64,000 bases of DNA from Massospora cicadina. Lineage: Eukaryota > Entomophthoromycota > Entomophthoromycetes > Entomophthorales > Entomophthoraceae. The stretch is taken from NCBI GenBank assembly GCA_022478985.1, contig JAKSZP010005263.1, positions 310,001-374,000 on the forward strand, in the 5' to 3' direction. Every line of letters starts with the position of its first letter. Position 1 is the first letter of the stretch. The translations under genes and the position numbers were made by a program. The notes under the pieces are model-generated. The model was not told the origin of the DNA. It ran no database searches and worked only from the letters and a program-made list of their open reading frames with translations. Positions 33,817 through 45,850 of this stretch are shown here, one piece after another.

Positions 33817-34316
33817 TGTTGGTTAGTTATGTGTAATTGTTGGCTAATTGCCTAGTTTAAAACTATTAATATTATAATTATAACACAAGTTTAGGTTTGG
33901 CGGAATCTACATATGCCATTGAATAGCCAATTTGAGGATCATTGTGGGAACTTCTGGCGGAAAGTCTATGAATCTATTACCATCCACTCACATATGGTTC
34001 CACTGACTAATTTGGAGCCCTAATGAATCATGCCACGGATGCTCAAAGTTTTATTTATATTAAAAAATTATTATATTATTAACTGGCGACTCATGCCAAG
34101 GATGGATCAACCTAATTTAATATCAGTTAACAGATGAGTGGATTAGGAGGGATTTGTAAGATGAATGAATCAATGATTTAACAGAGTTCAGCCTGGTTGG
34201 CCAAGGGGTTTCAGAGGTGCAGTAGCCTAGGTATAAATAGTCGTTCTTCCCTCCAAATAAACATCTCTCTTTGCTTATTCTTTTTTATTAGTAGTTCTTC
34301 TGCGACGTTATTATAA
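33817..34316 (+). repeat. LTR-like segment
   Basis: Starts TGTTGG, like the LTRs of Gyp-1 and E. It carries GGTATAAATAG (about 34231-34241) and CCAAATAAACAT shortly after, an LTR promoter/poly(A) arrangement. No second copy or target duplication was found in the window. It may be a solo LTR, or the front of the G 5' LTR interrupted by the next block. Confidence 0.35.
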
Positions 34317-34745
34317 AATGGGATGGAGCTCCCTGACGTTGGTACAAGGTGAAGCACCTGGTTTGGCCAACACTGTCAGCTACAATACCAACCCCCAAGA
34401 GGAACAGGCAGTAACTTGCCAACCAGCCACCAATAACATTGTCAACTGGTCATCAACCCTTCGGGTTGTAGCGCAGTAGTGCCTTTGCTGCCCAGGATGG
34501 GGGCACAACTCGCTGTACCATGCTCAGATGGTTTGGCAAAAGGTCAGGATGGTGGGGCATAGTGGGAGTGCCTTGGCCGCCCAGGATGGGGGCAGGACTC
34601 GCCGGGGCACACCACAGGCCCTGGGGCTAAGTTAAAGTCGCTAGTCTGCTGTTTTGATGGGTTGGACGTGGACTCCAATGGGATGGACCGCCTATGAAGG
34701 CGAAACATCAAAGGTCCAACTGGTCTTCATACTTGTTGGCCTGGA
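34317..34745. other. GC-rich block of unknown origin
   Basis: Much richer in G and C than its surroundings. It contains a direct duplication about 87 bp apart: GCTGCCCAGGATGGGGGCAC (near 34480) and GCCGCCCAGGATGGGGGCAG (near 34567). There is no frame of note. It resembles the GC-rich non-coding TRIM interiors in style but not clearly in sequence. Confidence 0.3.
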
Positions 34746-35039
34746 ACACTAGCGGAGCCCATGGTCAATTTCACAACACACTATCTATCAAACCTTCTCA
34801 TTTTCAGAGGAACTCAGGCTTTATGTTCATGACGGATCTTCTATGCTGAAAGTAACAAACAATATTACAGTAGATCTAAAAATATGCTTTTCTAAAAAGC
34901 CTATTTCTTGAACAATCACACATTATTTTGGGGTCTTCTGTTTACATACAGCTATAATTAATTGAGTGAAGATCTACATGTGGCAATCTTTCCCTGTTGT
35001 GATTATGATTTCAATAGTCTGGTGCTTACTATAGAGGGC

Positions 35040-37245
35040 ACTTGCAACATTACTGTAGAAGAAACCAAATTTGTTATAAATCAAGATTTTAGCCGCTTTG
35101 CTATAGGCTTTGGGGACAAGTACCCCCTCAACCCATAGAATTAGAAATACCCAAATGGGACCAATTTCTCCTCAGCACTTCAGATAATGAGGTAAATGAT
35201 GCTCCCTCTATGAAACATGTCATTATAAGGCCATTAGCATTCAAGTCTCTAGGCTGAGTGGACTAACATACCCCCTCAAACATGTTGAGAAAGTAATGGA
35301 ATGGCTCCTTCGCTGCTACCATCTTTTTACTAAAGCTATCAATAGATTCTATTTGTGGATATTTAGAAGATAAAGGAATCAGGACTTTTTTTATGCAAGC
35401 TAATTACTCAAGAGATAACAATGATTGTCATAGGTAAAACGTTTGCTACCTAGTCACAAATAGCTCATATGATCGCCTTATACATACATTCTTCTCCTAG
35501 ACAGACCATGAATATTCTAGCTCAGAAGCAAATAAAGATTAGTGGACTGGTTGAGTTTATGGAGGCTCACCACTGAGAAAACCAGTCACTATCAGACTTA
35601 ATGGACTGCATCTTATAGGAGGTTTACGCAGTCTTTTTACGCAGCAAATGCCAGGCAGGCAACATCAATTATTAAGTAGACAAACTGCGAGCCAGCTGAA
35701 TGGCAATCTGGCCCGCACAATTGCAAGATATAGAATCTCCTCGGGGCATCAGCACAATGGATGGCTGATGTGACTCATCACTGCGGCCAGATCAAGAAAT
35801 ACCTAAAATCAGAAGTATCATGGCATACAATTTTTGGAGGTCGCCAACCAAGAAGCTCATGAAAGAAGGTCACGCTAACAAACAGTTATTATAAGAGTTG
35901 GACCGTCAGCTTGGTCGCCACAGGGGCGCATTTATTTGATCGCTACAACCAACTTAAGGTGTTGAGTGGAATACTGCGGCCATCCGGGACAGGCTCAGTG
36001 CCCTAAAGGAACTTTAATAAGGAAATTAATTATCCAACGGTCTGTATTACGACTTTGTCTTGTTGAATGACCCAGCACAATCCTAAAGCCTAAAAACTTT
36101 TATAACTCGCCAAAGATTCCATTACCTATAGGACAGGCTAGCAACTACAGAGCTAAAGCTGTTAAAGGTCAATTAATATATGAATCATAAGTTTTAACGC
36201 TTTGGCGACAAACTAGACCAGTATCAGGATGAAATCAGGGATGAACTCTGTAGATGATAGCAGGGCCCCCACCGGAAATAAAAAAATCTTTACTGAGCAC
36301 ATGAGTCTATTCTGACAAACTCAGAATAAGGCAACGAGGCACAAGTTGGGCGTAATTCTGGCGTTTGCGACTTTGCTTCCCTCTCCTGAGAGATTGACTC
36401 AACCCACTATTCGTAAACTCCTAACCATGTTGCCTCAACTTTCCTGACTAACTGTGATGACCCACAAGCTCACTGTATGTCATTTATCAGTTCATCAACC
36501 ACAACACACAGAACTTTAGGTCAATAATTTGTAATAACAACCTCCCAGCCACACCATGGGCCTCAGCTGAGAAACTGAGGATGTCAACATTTATAAGATC
36601 AACCTCATCAATTTACTAGAGTTTTTTAAAAAAAGGGAGCATGTATAAATTATTGTCGCTTTCTGATACTAGCTTGGATGTTTATGAGAAACAAGAAAAA
36701 TAAGGCCATGTTGAAGAACTTTTTTGGATTCATAAAGCCAAGCTCTGGTTGTTCCTGAGATAAGTGAGACTGGACTGTCTTACTATAATGCGGAGGGCCA
36801 TCCTTATAAAAAATTGGGGAGCAGAAATGTTGACTACCAGGAAGACCTCCTTCCTCAACATTTTTTAAAAGATAAATTAAATCTTAAAGTTCACTGTTGC
36901 TTCTAAATTCATGCTCAGGTGCTATACAAAGCAAAACTCTTGATCAACTACAATGGACAGATCATCTTATGAAAGGCTTTTAAACCTTACAAAGAGGCAT
37001 ACCAGGTCATGATACCTATGTTAAGTGATTTGTATAATATATTACAGATGGTAAAATATTTCTGCCGTTGTGTTGCAACCTCTGATGAACCCAATAAGGG
37101 GCATCACAGCAACCAAGTAATATGAAGCAAGCCTCCCCAGCAGTATTAAACAAACCAAACAATTACTGTCATATTTGGAAGACCTGACATCCTTCACATG
37201 ATGTGCCACCTATGCAGCATGAAAAGGCACTATGGTAGCTAGTGA
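35040..37245 (+). pseudogene. G gag relic
   Basis: Low-similarity, coiled-coil-rich sequence (for example KLDQYQDEIRDELC near 36206-36250). It ends in a knuckle CHLCSMKRHYGS (37204-37245) whose final Cys codon is TGA. Its placement between primer site and protease matches Gyp-1. Confidence 0.5.
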
Positions 37246-37699
37246 AATGCCAAGGGTCCCAAACCTAAGGTGCGCCACGTGGGAGAAACAGTAACTGAAG
37301 AACAAGGAAAAGAGTAGGCAGGCCAAGAACTAAATATTCTACTTACTCCAGAACTTATCAATTCCTAGAAAGACCACAGCGCCATAATGCCCTGACACTT
37401 TTACCCAAAATCCCCAACTGTATATTAGTAGCTAAAACCTGCTCACTATGAGAGAACAATATAGAACATGCTACAGTGGTGCTATTGAAGCCTTACGTAC
37501 ATCATATGGAACATTAAAAATTACCTGTTGCTTCTGGCAATATGCTGAAACTAGAATGAGTCAACTTGACTATCCCCTTTGAGAGAAATAAAAAGCTTAG
37601 ACCTAATCTGTGAGGAACCACAGTCTTACCTGGTCCAGGCCAACAAGCTTGGCGTAAACTTATTAAAAATTTTATAATTACTATTTTTAGTGTAAGTGC

Positions 37700-38450
37700 A
37701 TTGATATTAGAGTAGGCAAGGAAGGGTCAGAGCTATAGTAGACAGCGTGCCTTCATCAATATTATATCATTTAAGCTATCTAAGAAATTGGATTTATCAT
37801 CGGATATTGATCACTGCAAAGAATATGGAACTAGTGGGTCCACCACAACTACTTTGCTAAGGGTCCTACCGCTCAATGTCTCTAAGATCCTGTTCCATAA
37901 GTGAAGTAGCTCCCGCAATCATCTTGCCAAACACCCATTATGATATTCTTATTGAATACCCTTAATGATAACTTAAGAAGTCAAAACCAATTTCTAGGAG
38001 AATAACCTAGAAATTCTTTTCTAAAGCATCTCAATGCACTTTAAAAGTAGAGGCCATCAGACCAAGATTCAAGCTCCGTTGTTCAGAAATCTAGCTTTAA
38101 AGGACAAATCATGCCCATCAATTATTGAGTGGAGTGTGGTCAAACCTGATACATGCCACTTCAGATATAAAAACAGAAGGCATTTCAATGTGGACTGGCT
38201 ACCAACTGATTATTCCGCCTTGCCACCAGGTCAAAGTAATTACAGATATTGAGCAGAAAATAACTTCAGGTTATAAAGTGAAATTTTCACACCCATCAAC
38301 TAAAATCACACAGAACTTCTCATAGCACCTGGTCTCTTTTCCTTGTATCATGAGGAGATTAGAATATTGCTACTAACCTTTATCCATGCTCAATCCAAGC
38401 AAATTGGCACCTTATTGTTGACTTTAACCACATTATACTAATTAAAGAAG
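37700..38450 (+). pseudogene. G protease and dUTPase-like module
   Basis: RAIVDSVPSSILYHL (about 37730-37775) is the protease loop with D-S-V for D-S-G. ILPNTHYDILIE (about 37921-37956) matches VLPNNNYDMLID of Gyp-1. Then IPPCHQVKVITDIEQKI (about 38208-38260) and, after a frameshift, APGLFSLYHEEIRILLLTF (about 38327-38383) follow the Gyp-1 dUTPase-like segment, where APGLLL...GEVKVLLANL is found. Confidence 0.55.
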
Positions 38451-38559
38451 TGCAAGGTGTATATGAAATTTGGACGATGGTGGAGTTTAGACTGTAAGAA
38501 GAGAGCTGTGAGCCATACGCTCATTAATACCTCGTGAATTCATGGTCAGCCTGATGAAA

Positions 38560-39350
38560 GATAAAAAGGATCAGGCAATGGCTTTATTTGACAAACACAA
38601 GAAAATATTTGCTATGGATAACTTTTATTTGGGGTGTTCAAAGGATGTTCTCCATCATATTAACACCAGAAACCACCAACCCATTTTCCTCCATCCTAAC
38701 CATTAGTCCAAGGTGGCTGATGGTGCGTTCAATAATGAAGTGAATCAACTGATCAGAAGGGAATGTTGGTATCATTCAAAATCCAGTGGACTCCACCAAT
38801 CTTAATTATTTAAAAAGAAAAATGGGTCTTGTTAAGTGGTAATCAACAACCAGAGACACAAATCTATATTGAAGAAGGGGCCTTATCCCCTCCTAAGAAT
38901 TGACAATGCACTTGAACGACTAGACAGAGAAAAATACTTCTCAGCCATAGATCTAATCTCTGGTTACTGGCCTATACAGTTGCCCTAAAATAACAGGAAA
39001 AAAGTTATAATAATTATTTATGGCCTGTTCCAACCCACGCAAATGCCAATGTGGTAATGTAACGCCGCTGTCACTTTTAAATGGGCCATGGAAAGCATAC
39101 TGGGGATTTTAATAACTTGCGTCTGAAAATTTTGGTGACAAGAACTTTTTTAATAACCTTCAGAGAACACTTGCAACACATTCGAAGGAAGTCTTCCAAC
39201 AGCTTACTGCCATCAACCTCAAAAAAGCTAATAAATGCACCTTCTTCCAGAAACAAATTAAATTTTAAGTCTTCTTTATAAACAAGATGGGCCATGGCCC
39301 TAGCCGGCCAAAGTGTAAGCCATTGAATAGATGTAAGTTCCAACCAGCAA
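38560..39350 (+). pseudogene. G reverse transcriptase
   Basis: ALFDKHKKIFAMDNFYLGC opens the region. YFSAIDLISGYW (about 38938-38973) is motif A. MPMW...CNAAVTFKWAMESILG matches the region before motif C. Motif C itself is scrambled by a small deletion near 39105-39150, so the YLND question cannot be asked of this copy. Confidence 0.72.
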
Positions 39351-39499
39351 CCTGTGCATCCAAGTCTTACTAGGAGTGGTAAGCTATTACTAGAATTTCA
39401 TAGAGAACTTCAGCAAAAATAGAGGAACTCTTTTTACCTTTTGTTAAATGGGACCCAATTCAAGTGGTAACAATCTGTTAGCTGGCTTTCAAAAACGAT

Positions 39500-39910
39500 T
39501 TTTCACTTGCCTTGGAGCTGATACTCATGGATCCAAATTTTGATAAACTGTTAGTAATATAAATGGACTCGTTCCTCAATGCCATAGGGCCATGACGTCC
39601 CAGCTCAAGGACAAAGGGGTAGAGCATCCTTTATCCTATTGCAGCTGGACGTATAATATGCACATGCAGAATTACACATAATCAAGAAAGAATTCTTAGC
39701 AGTGATTTACGCATGCAAGCAGTTTAGATTCTACATTCATGGAATGCACTTCAAGGTGGTAACCAACCACTATTCCTTCAGGTAGCTACATAGCCGTAAT
39801 GAGCTGGAAGGGTGAATAGCCTGCTGGACGCTGAATTTAAAGCGTAAAGCATGAAGATTTAAAACTGGCTTGGTGCAATCACCAGAATGCAGGCTTTCTT
39901 GGTTCCCTAA
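39500..39910 (+). pseudogene. G RNase H
   Basis: DPNFDKLLVI then MDSFLNAIG (about 39532-39592, with TD changed to MD). KEFLAVIYACKQF in frame near 39687-39725 carries the catalytic Glu. VVTNHYSF near 39758-39780 stands where VTDHASL is found in Gyp-1. Confidence 0.65.
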
Positions 39911-40079
39911 TGTTGCATTTACTGCTGCCATAGCAGATAGCCTTTAAGACAAGGTACTTAGCTGAAGTACTTTATAAAAACAGAGGAGGTACAAATCATG
40001 CTGGACCAGCTGATGAAGAACAACGCTGATGAGGACAAAAAACTCAATAAATCAGAAGATTGCAAATATCTTATATCAC

Positions 40080-40358
40080 AACCAATAATACGGATCTGAT
40101 CTTTGAGGCACACAGAGCCATGGGCCATGAAGGGTTCAAGATGTATGAACAACTGAATAGCAATATCACTGTTAGTTAATGCAATTAACTATCCACAAGA
40201 CCATTAGCTGCTTAAGGGGGTGCCAAGCATAAGCACTGTACCACAAAAGCACTTTGTATCTATTGGGTAACACTTAATTTGACTTCCACACCATGTCAAT
40301 TGGTGTTGAAGGACTTCTAACTGTCCTTATAGGAAAATTTGCATACATTGTGGTATCT
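40080..40358 (+). pseudogene. G integrase, N-terminal part
   Basis: HRAMGHEGFKMYEQL (about 40110-40155) is the HHCC-finger start. FHTMSIGVEGLLTVL (about 40287-40330) matches WHTISIDVVGPLP of Gyp-1, with the first catalytic Asp changed to Gly. The domain is cut by LINE-B. Confidence 0.65.
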
Positions 40359-40439
40359 AAATACCACTTTACTTTTTATTTTATTTGGGAAGGCTGACCA
40401 GGGGATGGACACTTCTAATAAGATACTAAACTACAAAAC

Positions 40440-43400
40440 AAACTTCAGTGAGAGGAGGGCAACCCAGAGAAGCAGATTCTATCTTTTGTTGCCAGAGGTA
40501 ATGCCAAGAGAAGGGAGGGGGTTAAATGTTCAGGGGCTTGAGTTACTATTGAGCATGTATGTAGGAAGGTGTCTGAAATGATGAACCAAACCAGGAACCA
40601 GGATGAGACCATCCAGCAGCGATGGGGTGGGAGGTCTCCAAACATTCACGCTTAAAAGTGGTCTACAAGGTGCAACTGGAACCGGCGTATAGCTTCCTGG
40701 AGGGTGGGAGTGGAGCCTGAGAAAGCATCTAGGACAACTGTGTGAATAGTCCACATAGCGATTACAGCTACCAAGGCATGGAGGGAGGGTGTAAGAGGGG
40801 AAACCATGGATAAAGCAAACATTTCCTTAGACAGGATGAAGGGCTGTGCCTGATCCTGTAGAAAAAGACGTTGCACCTCACGCCATATCACTTTTGATGG
40901 AGGGCACTCTTCCAGACGGTGAACCAGCGTTCCATACTGGCCACACACGACGCATAATTAGTGCAAAGCGTTAGAGCATTTGGCTTTATGGTATACCTGT
41001 CTCAAGCAGCGTCACATATGAGAACAAATATGTGGCTGCAGAAGAGGGTGGTGAGCGTACTTCCAAATGGCTTTCTGGGTATCTAGGGGGTAGGGGATGT
41101 CCAACATGTCCAGGTAGTCCACCCTGGCCATGGTAGGGGGTCTCATGGGGATTACTCCGATCAGAATGGGTAGTCCTTGTACTTCCTGGGTGAACCGAGG
41201 AGAGGGGCGCCCCCTCTGGGTGGTGTGCCCACTGAAGCAAATTCTTTACTCAGCGCTCCACATGTAGACTAGGATCCTTTTGAAGTGGGGCGACGTCCCA
41301 TGTGGGCCCGCGGCAGAAGGAATGATGCAAGATACTTTAACAAAGAGTGGGGGTGGGTAGGATTGCTGAGTCCCAGGGCGTGGGAGACGTTGGAGCGGGC
41401 CACACGGGACCATTGCTGGGCTGAGATTGTAGGGCTAGTGATGGCAGCGATCCAGATGCCAAGGATTTTGGCAGCATGGGCCTCATAGTTGAGCAGGCCC
41501 ATACCACCACTATGGAGAGGGCCAAAAATGACATCCAGGTGCACCGGCGGTGAGTGGCCTAACCAAAACTACCCTTGCAGAAGGGCATATAATGCCTTAA
41601 GAAACAAGGGGAAAAAGCGATGACATGGGCCCCAAACCAAACTTTAGAGAGAAGCATAGAGCTAGCTTACATTACCCTGCCTGTAAGGGAGTTGTGACGT
41701 GCTTTGAGGGAAGCTATGCGTTTTGTAACGTTGTCTAGGATATGGTTTTCCATCACCATTGAGGCGTACCCTCCTGCCTCAAGCCAAACCCCCAAATGTC
41801 AGACAGGGCCAACGGTGGGGCGTAGCACAAAGGGGAGTATGAGCGGGGCAGAGTGGGGTGGGCAGGGCAATCGATCCCATGTGCTAGTTGATGAGGCAGG
41901 TAGGAAATGGGGCGGTGAGGCCCAGTGGGCTTGATACTGACCAAGGAGACAATTTTGGTTTTGGAGGCGTTAAGTGCAGCATTACTTACTCTGGATAGTT
42001 TGGATAGTATATTCAAGCACGCGTTCATCATGATTGTTAGACACCCCACCACACAGTCATCAGAAAATGCCAACATCTTGACTGGTGCTTGGCCTTACAC
42101 ATGGACACCAGTAAGGCGGGCATTCCCATTTCAAAAAAAGTGGGACAAGGCTGAAGTTATACAAGAGTGGGATAAGAGGGTCCCCTTGGAGTAGGCCCCT
42201 TTGAGGGTGGACTACATCCGTGAGGAATCCAGGGCTATGCAAAGGCATTGTGGCGGATTCCATTGACAACATCACCCAATTAATGAAGCGAAAGGGGAGG
42301 CGTAACTTGTGGAGGCAGGCTCTGAGGTATTCCTAGTTGACTTTATCATAGGCCTTCTGATGGTCTAAAAACACAAGTGCTCCAGAAGCCGTGTATTGAC
42401 TGACGTTGGATAATGTGTGTATATTGTCGCAAATCGACCTTTTGGGGATGAAACCAAATTTTTAGGGGAAATGGGAGCAGAGGCAACAACCCCTAGACGG
42501 TTAGCCATGATTTTAGTAAAGATTTTTGTGTCTGTGTTATTGAGTGAAATGGGGCGCCAGTTGGCCAAGTCCAGCTTATCCCCTTTCTTGTACAACGTTA
42601 TCGTGAAGGCCTCTTGCCCTCCAGGTAGAAGACGCTTTTTCAGGAGGCATTGGTTCATAGAGACAAGCAGCAAGGAGGAAAAATCTTTGAAATAGTTCTT
42701 ACTGAACTTATAAGGGATGCCGTCTGGACCTGGGCATTTCCTGTATGGTGCACCGCAAATGGTGGACCATAGTTTGTCCCAAGCAATTAAATTCATCAAA
42801 TCCAGGAATCAGGAAATGGTGGGATGTGTGCACTTTTCAGAAAATTTTCCATTTCAGACAGTAAAATTGGATCAGATCAAAATAATTCAGAGTAATAATT
42901 TTGTATTTTGATCGCCACTTCAGCTGGCATATTCGCGATGGAGTGGTCTGTCCTCTGCACTTGTGTGCAGGCCAAACTCTGGCATGGTGCAAAGAATTTT
43001 TAAAAAAAGTAAGCGGAACATGTATCACCCACTGTTATATGCTTTGCTTTATACTAAACACAAACCCAATTTTTGTGTTGTCTTACCAGTGCGTTGAGGC
43101 AGGCAGACACTTCCACCCACTTGCAACCCCAAGCTGGGCTGTAGCCTGCAGCGGGGACGTTAGACTCCAGGTGGTCCACTTCTGCCATCATGCGCGAAAT
43201 GTCTGCTGAGGCAGCCCATGAGCGACGGGAGGAGAGGTGGCGAGCCTGGCGAATTGTGTTCGCCTTGAAGATTGACCAGGTGAAAATTGGGTCTGCACAT
43301 AATGGTGTGATAAACTCCGGAACTGAGGCCATGGATTCCACCCATGAGAAAAATCTTGGCGATGCAATCTTGGTGGGGCGGATTTTGCACCACTTTGGCG

Positions 43401-44110
43401 CCTGGGCCGCTGGATTGGACAAAAAGAAGGAAACTGATACCATCCTGTGGTTGAATAAATCGATTTTTGTCATGGTGAAGTGGGAAATTTGAGATTGAAA
43501 TTTCAATGGCGCGAGAATAAGGTCTATGCATGTCATGGACCTTAGCTGGCCATTGTGCACATGGGGGTGCGACATGTTAGTGAGTAGTGGAGCATGATGC
43601 GGCAAAGTATCAAACAACCCTAGGGTGGCTTTGAGAACACAAAGTTCGATGTGCCCTGTGGGGGTGTAGGAGATGAGGGCCAGCGGTCTGTGGATGGGTT
43701 CATCCAGCAGTTCATGTCGCCAATAACAAATGGGTTAGGGGTAGCAGAAGGGAATCGATGGCCAAGAAGATTCCCGATGATCTCATGCACAGGTTGGGGC
43801 ATAAATGTTAACAACAGCGTTCACTTTGTTGGCTTACAAAAGGTGACTACAATGACGTGGCCGTTTAGATATGATTTTGATAAATTAAATTTAAAACTAC
43901 AGTTCACTCAAACTAGCACCTCACAGTGCGAAGACCAAAAGGAAAGTGAAGGAAGGAGCATGGTTGTCTATGATTCCTCAGCACCGCGCAGACAGTTGGT
44001 TTCCCAAATGGCCAGGATGTCCATGGGTAAATTATTTTGTAAAAAACTCAGTTTCCTAACCTGGGATGGGGAGGCCTTGAGACCAGCGAAGTTCAATGTC
44101 CCTAAAGTAA
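40440..44110 (-). pseudogene. LINE-B ORF2 relic (AP endonuclease, RT, zinc finger)
   Basis: Endonuclease: MDILAIWETN near 44010-44045 keeps the Glu; FVIGDMNCWMN (about 43700-43735) keeps GDxN; the SDH position reads FNHRMVSVSF. RT: KCPGPDGIPYKFSKNYF and LYKKGDKLDLANWRPISL (in 42365-42799), then MLAFSDDCVVG (about 42046-42078) as motif C with Ser for Ala. The C-terminal finger CVVCGQYGTLVHRLEEC (40904-40954) has all four ligands. The protein would nick the target and reverse-transcribe the RNA there. Confidence 0.88.
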
Positions 44111-44129
44111 AGGCTCCTCCCTAGCACCT

Positions 44130-45600
44130 TAGGTGCAAGGGGAAGGGCACCCAAGCCCTTCAGCCTTCTCTTTTTCATCATGTCACTGTTTGGAAGAGCA
44201 GGTATTTTGTGCTATGGAGTATGGTTTGGTGTGGGAAACTTTAGCTGTGGGGTTCACTTTGGCTTTTGCCTACTGGTTTTTCCCCACTGTGGGACGAGTT
44301 TTTGGCGTTGTGTGCATTTGCAGTGCATCATCACTTGGAGGTGGAATTTTGGCAGAAATATTGGTGAGTGACTCAGTCCAAATCAATGCTTGGGCACATT
44401 GTTCAGGTGAAACCGAATCACCCATCAGGTTTTCAGCTTGGGCGTCCCAATCATCTTGGGCGTCCCAATCTGTTTGGTGGAGGGATTTGCAAGCTGCTTC
44501 CACCGTGAATGTCTCAATGTCCTCCTGGAGCTGGGCTGGCGGGATCACGGATGCTGTCTTGGCCACTTCCTTGGCCGCCTTGTGGGCCTTCTTGGCCTTC
44601 TTACACTCCTGTGGGGACACAGGTTATGATAAAATGTAGCAGCCTTGCGCTCCCCACGGGAAGGCTGCATCAGTGTCAAGTGCCAGTTCATAGTGGGCAT
44701 CTGCGCTGCACATTGCATCTGAGATAATTTCAGTTTTAGTAATGCCCTCCTTGGAGGGGCAGATATGGCCCTTGTGGCCAAAAGTGCGACAGAAAGTGCA
44801 GAAGGAGGTGCACTATCCACGGTGAACCTGAATGGGTGGGAGTTTTGCCCATTAATTTTGAAAAAAGCGGTGTGAGGGATTTAGGTTAAATCTTCTGCTT
44901 TCACAACGGATGGGGTGAAAACCACAATTGCTTTGCCTGTGCACAGGTTTGGCATGAGCATAAATCGCTGCATTTTGAAGGATTGTTTTTCTCCATATAC
45001 AGCGAGCCCATCCTTCAGGTGGTGCTCCAGCACGGTGTGCTTGACTGTAACAGGTAGGAAGTCAAAAGTTATGAATATTCAATTCAATTTAGTACAGCAG
45101 GTGCACTTTGTTTTGACTACCCGTTGACCACCTGGAAGGTCCACTACTACTTGCACCTTTGCGGCTTTGTCTGTCACTTCCTTATTTTTGAATCCAAGAT
45201 TCAGTCAACCACGTGGCATGGAGTGAGGTATGAAGTACACCGTCTTTGGGAAATGTGTGTATACATCTCCACATAACATCTCCCAAAACGCTGTTTGCTG
45301 AATATCCAGGAAACATGCACCCTGTGTTCCACCAATGATAGTGACTGGTAGTGTGGCGTATTGATGAACTGGTTGCGGCGCGCTTGCCAGGCTAAAATTT
45401 CTGGGGATATGGTAACTGACACTTTTTTTTACTAATAATCCTATCTATTCCGCCGGGCTCACTGGGGCATTTACAAAATTTGGCTGATGTGGGGCCTACA
45501 CCTGTGACCTTGACTTTACTCGCCCAACTGCTCCCCAACATTAAATGCCAACTAATCTCCTCAATGAGATTATCAAACTTTACCTAGCCTTGAATTGAAT
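44130..45600 (-). pseudogene. LINE-B ORF1 relic (gag-like, intact CCHC knuckle)
   Basis: The N-terminal region (ISPEILAWQARRNQF, then VLEHHLKDGLAVYG near 45010-45050) leads to the knuckle CTFCRTFGHKGHIC (44759-44800), a perfect C-x2-C-x4-H-x4-C. AHYELALDTDAAFPWG follows, and then the charged C-terminal part with PQECKKAKKAHKAAKE and ECFTVEAACKS-like sequence (44270-44620). A short linker precedes ORF2. Confidence 0.82.
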
Positions 45601-45652
45601 TTGTTGCAAAAGTGTTTGCAACGAGAGAGAAAAGTTTTACAGACCAAATTAC

Positions 45653-45850
45653 AAAGTAGGTAAGGCCAAACTAATCATATACCTGGGGGCCCTGACAACT
45701 GCCAATATTAGAAAATTGTCATGTATCATGACACTATTTCTGGAGTAAATCAGAAGGACAAGGGGGAAGCAAGTAAGGCTAGGAGTCAACTTGGCCGCCC
45801 TCCCTGACCTCAAGTATGCCGTGGATCAACACTGGGTTAAGGCCAACCAA
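45653..45850 (+). pseudogene. G integrase, continuation after LINE-B
   Basis: LGALTTANIRKL (about 45688-45723) follows DLGAITTAKFIIE of the Gyp-1 integrase core. The match fades after about 45760. TGTCATG-TAT-CATGACA (45717-45733) is a small perfect palindrome inside it. Confidence 0.6.

Larger units (their letters stand above)
35019..40358 (+). mobile_element. Gypsy relic G, left part
   Basis: Begins with the lineage primer-binding site TGGTGCTTACTATAG (35021-35035). It runs through gag, protease, dUTPase-like module, RT, RNase H and the start of integrase. LINE-B interrupts the integrase core at 40372, and homology to Gyp-1 integrase resumes at 45653. Stops are dense. The 5' LTR should end near 35018; its start is unclear (34734, TGTTGGCC, is a candidate). 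Confidence 0.75.
40373..45638 (-). mobile_element. LINE-B: full-length LINE, uninterrupted
   Basis: About 5.26 kb. Its 5' end ACTTTTCTCTCTC ends at 45635, and its 3' tail reads CCTGGTCAGCCTTCCC plus AAATAAAATAAA (40373-40405 on the plus strand). Flanks AAATACCACTTTAC (40359-40372) and ACAGACCAAATTAC (45639-45652) match at 10 of 14, an old target duplication. Collapsing one copy restores alignment of the surrounding gypsy integrase with Gyp-1. It is the best-preserved LINE here for zinc ligands, although frames are broken. Confidence 0.9.

Noticed and set aside
44133..44639. 168-codon plus-strand frame with hydrophobic stretches resembling a membrane protein
   Set aside because: Antisense to LINE-B ORF1; the homologous regions of LINE-A and LINE-C do not keep it open.
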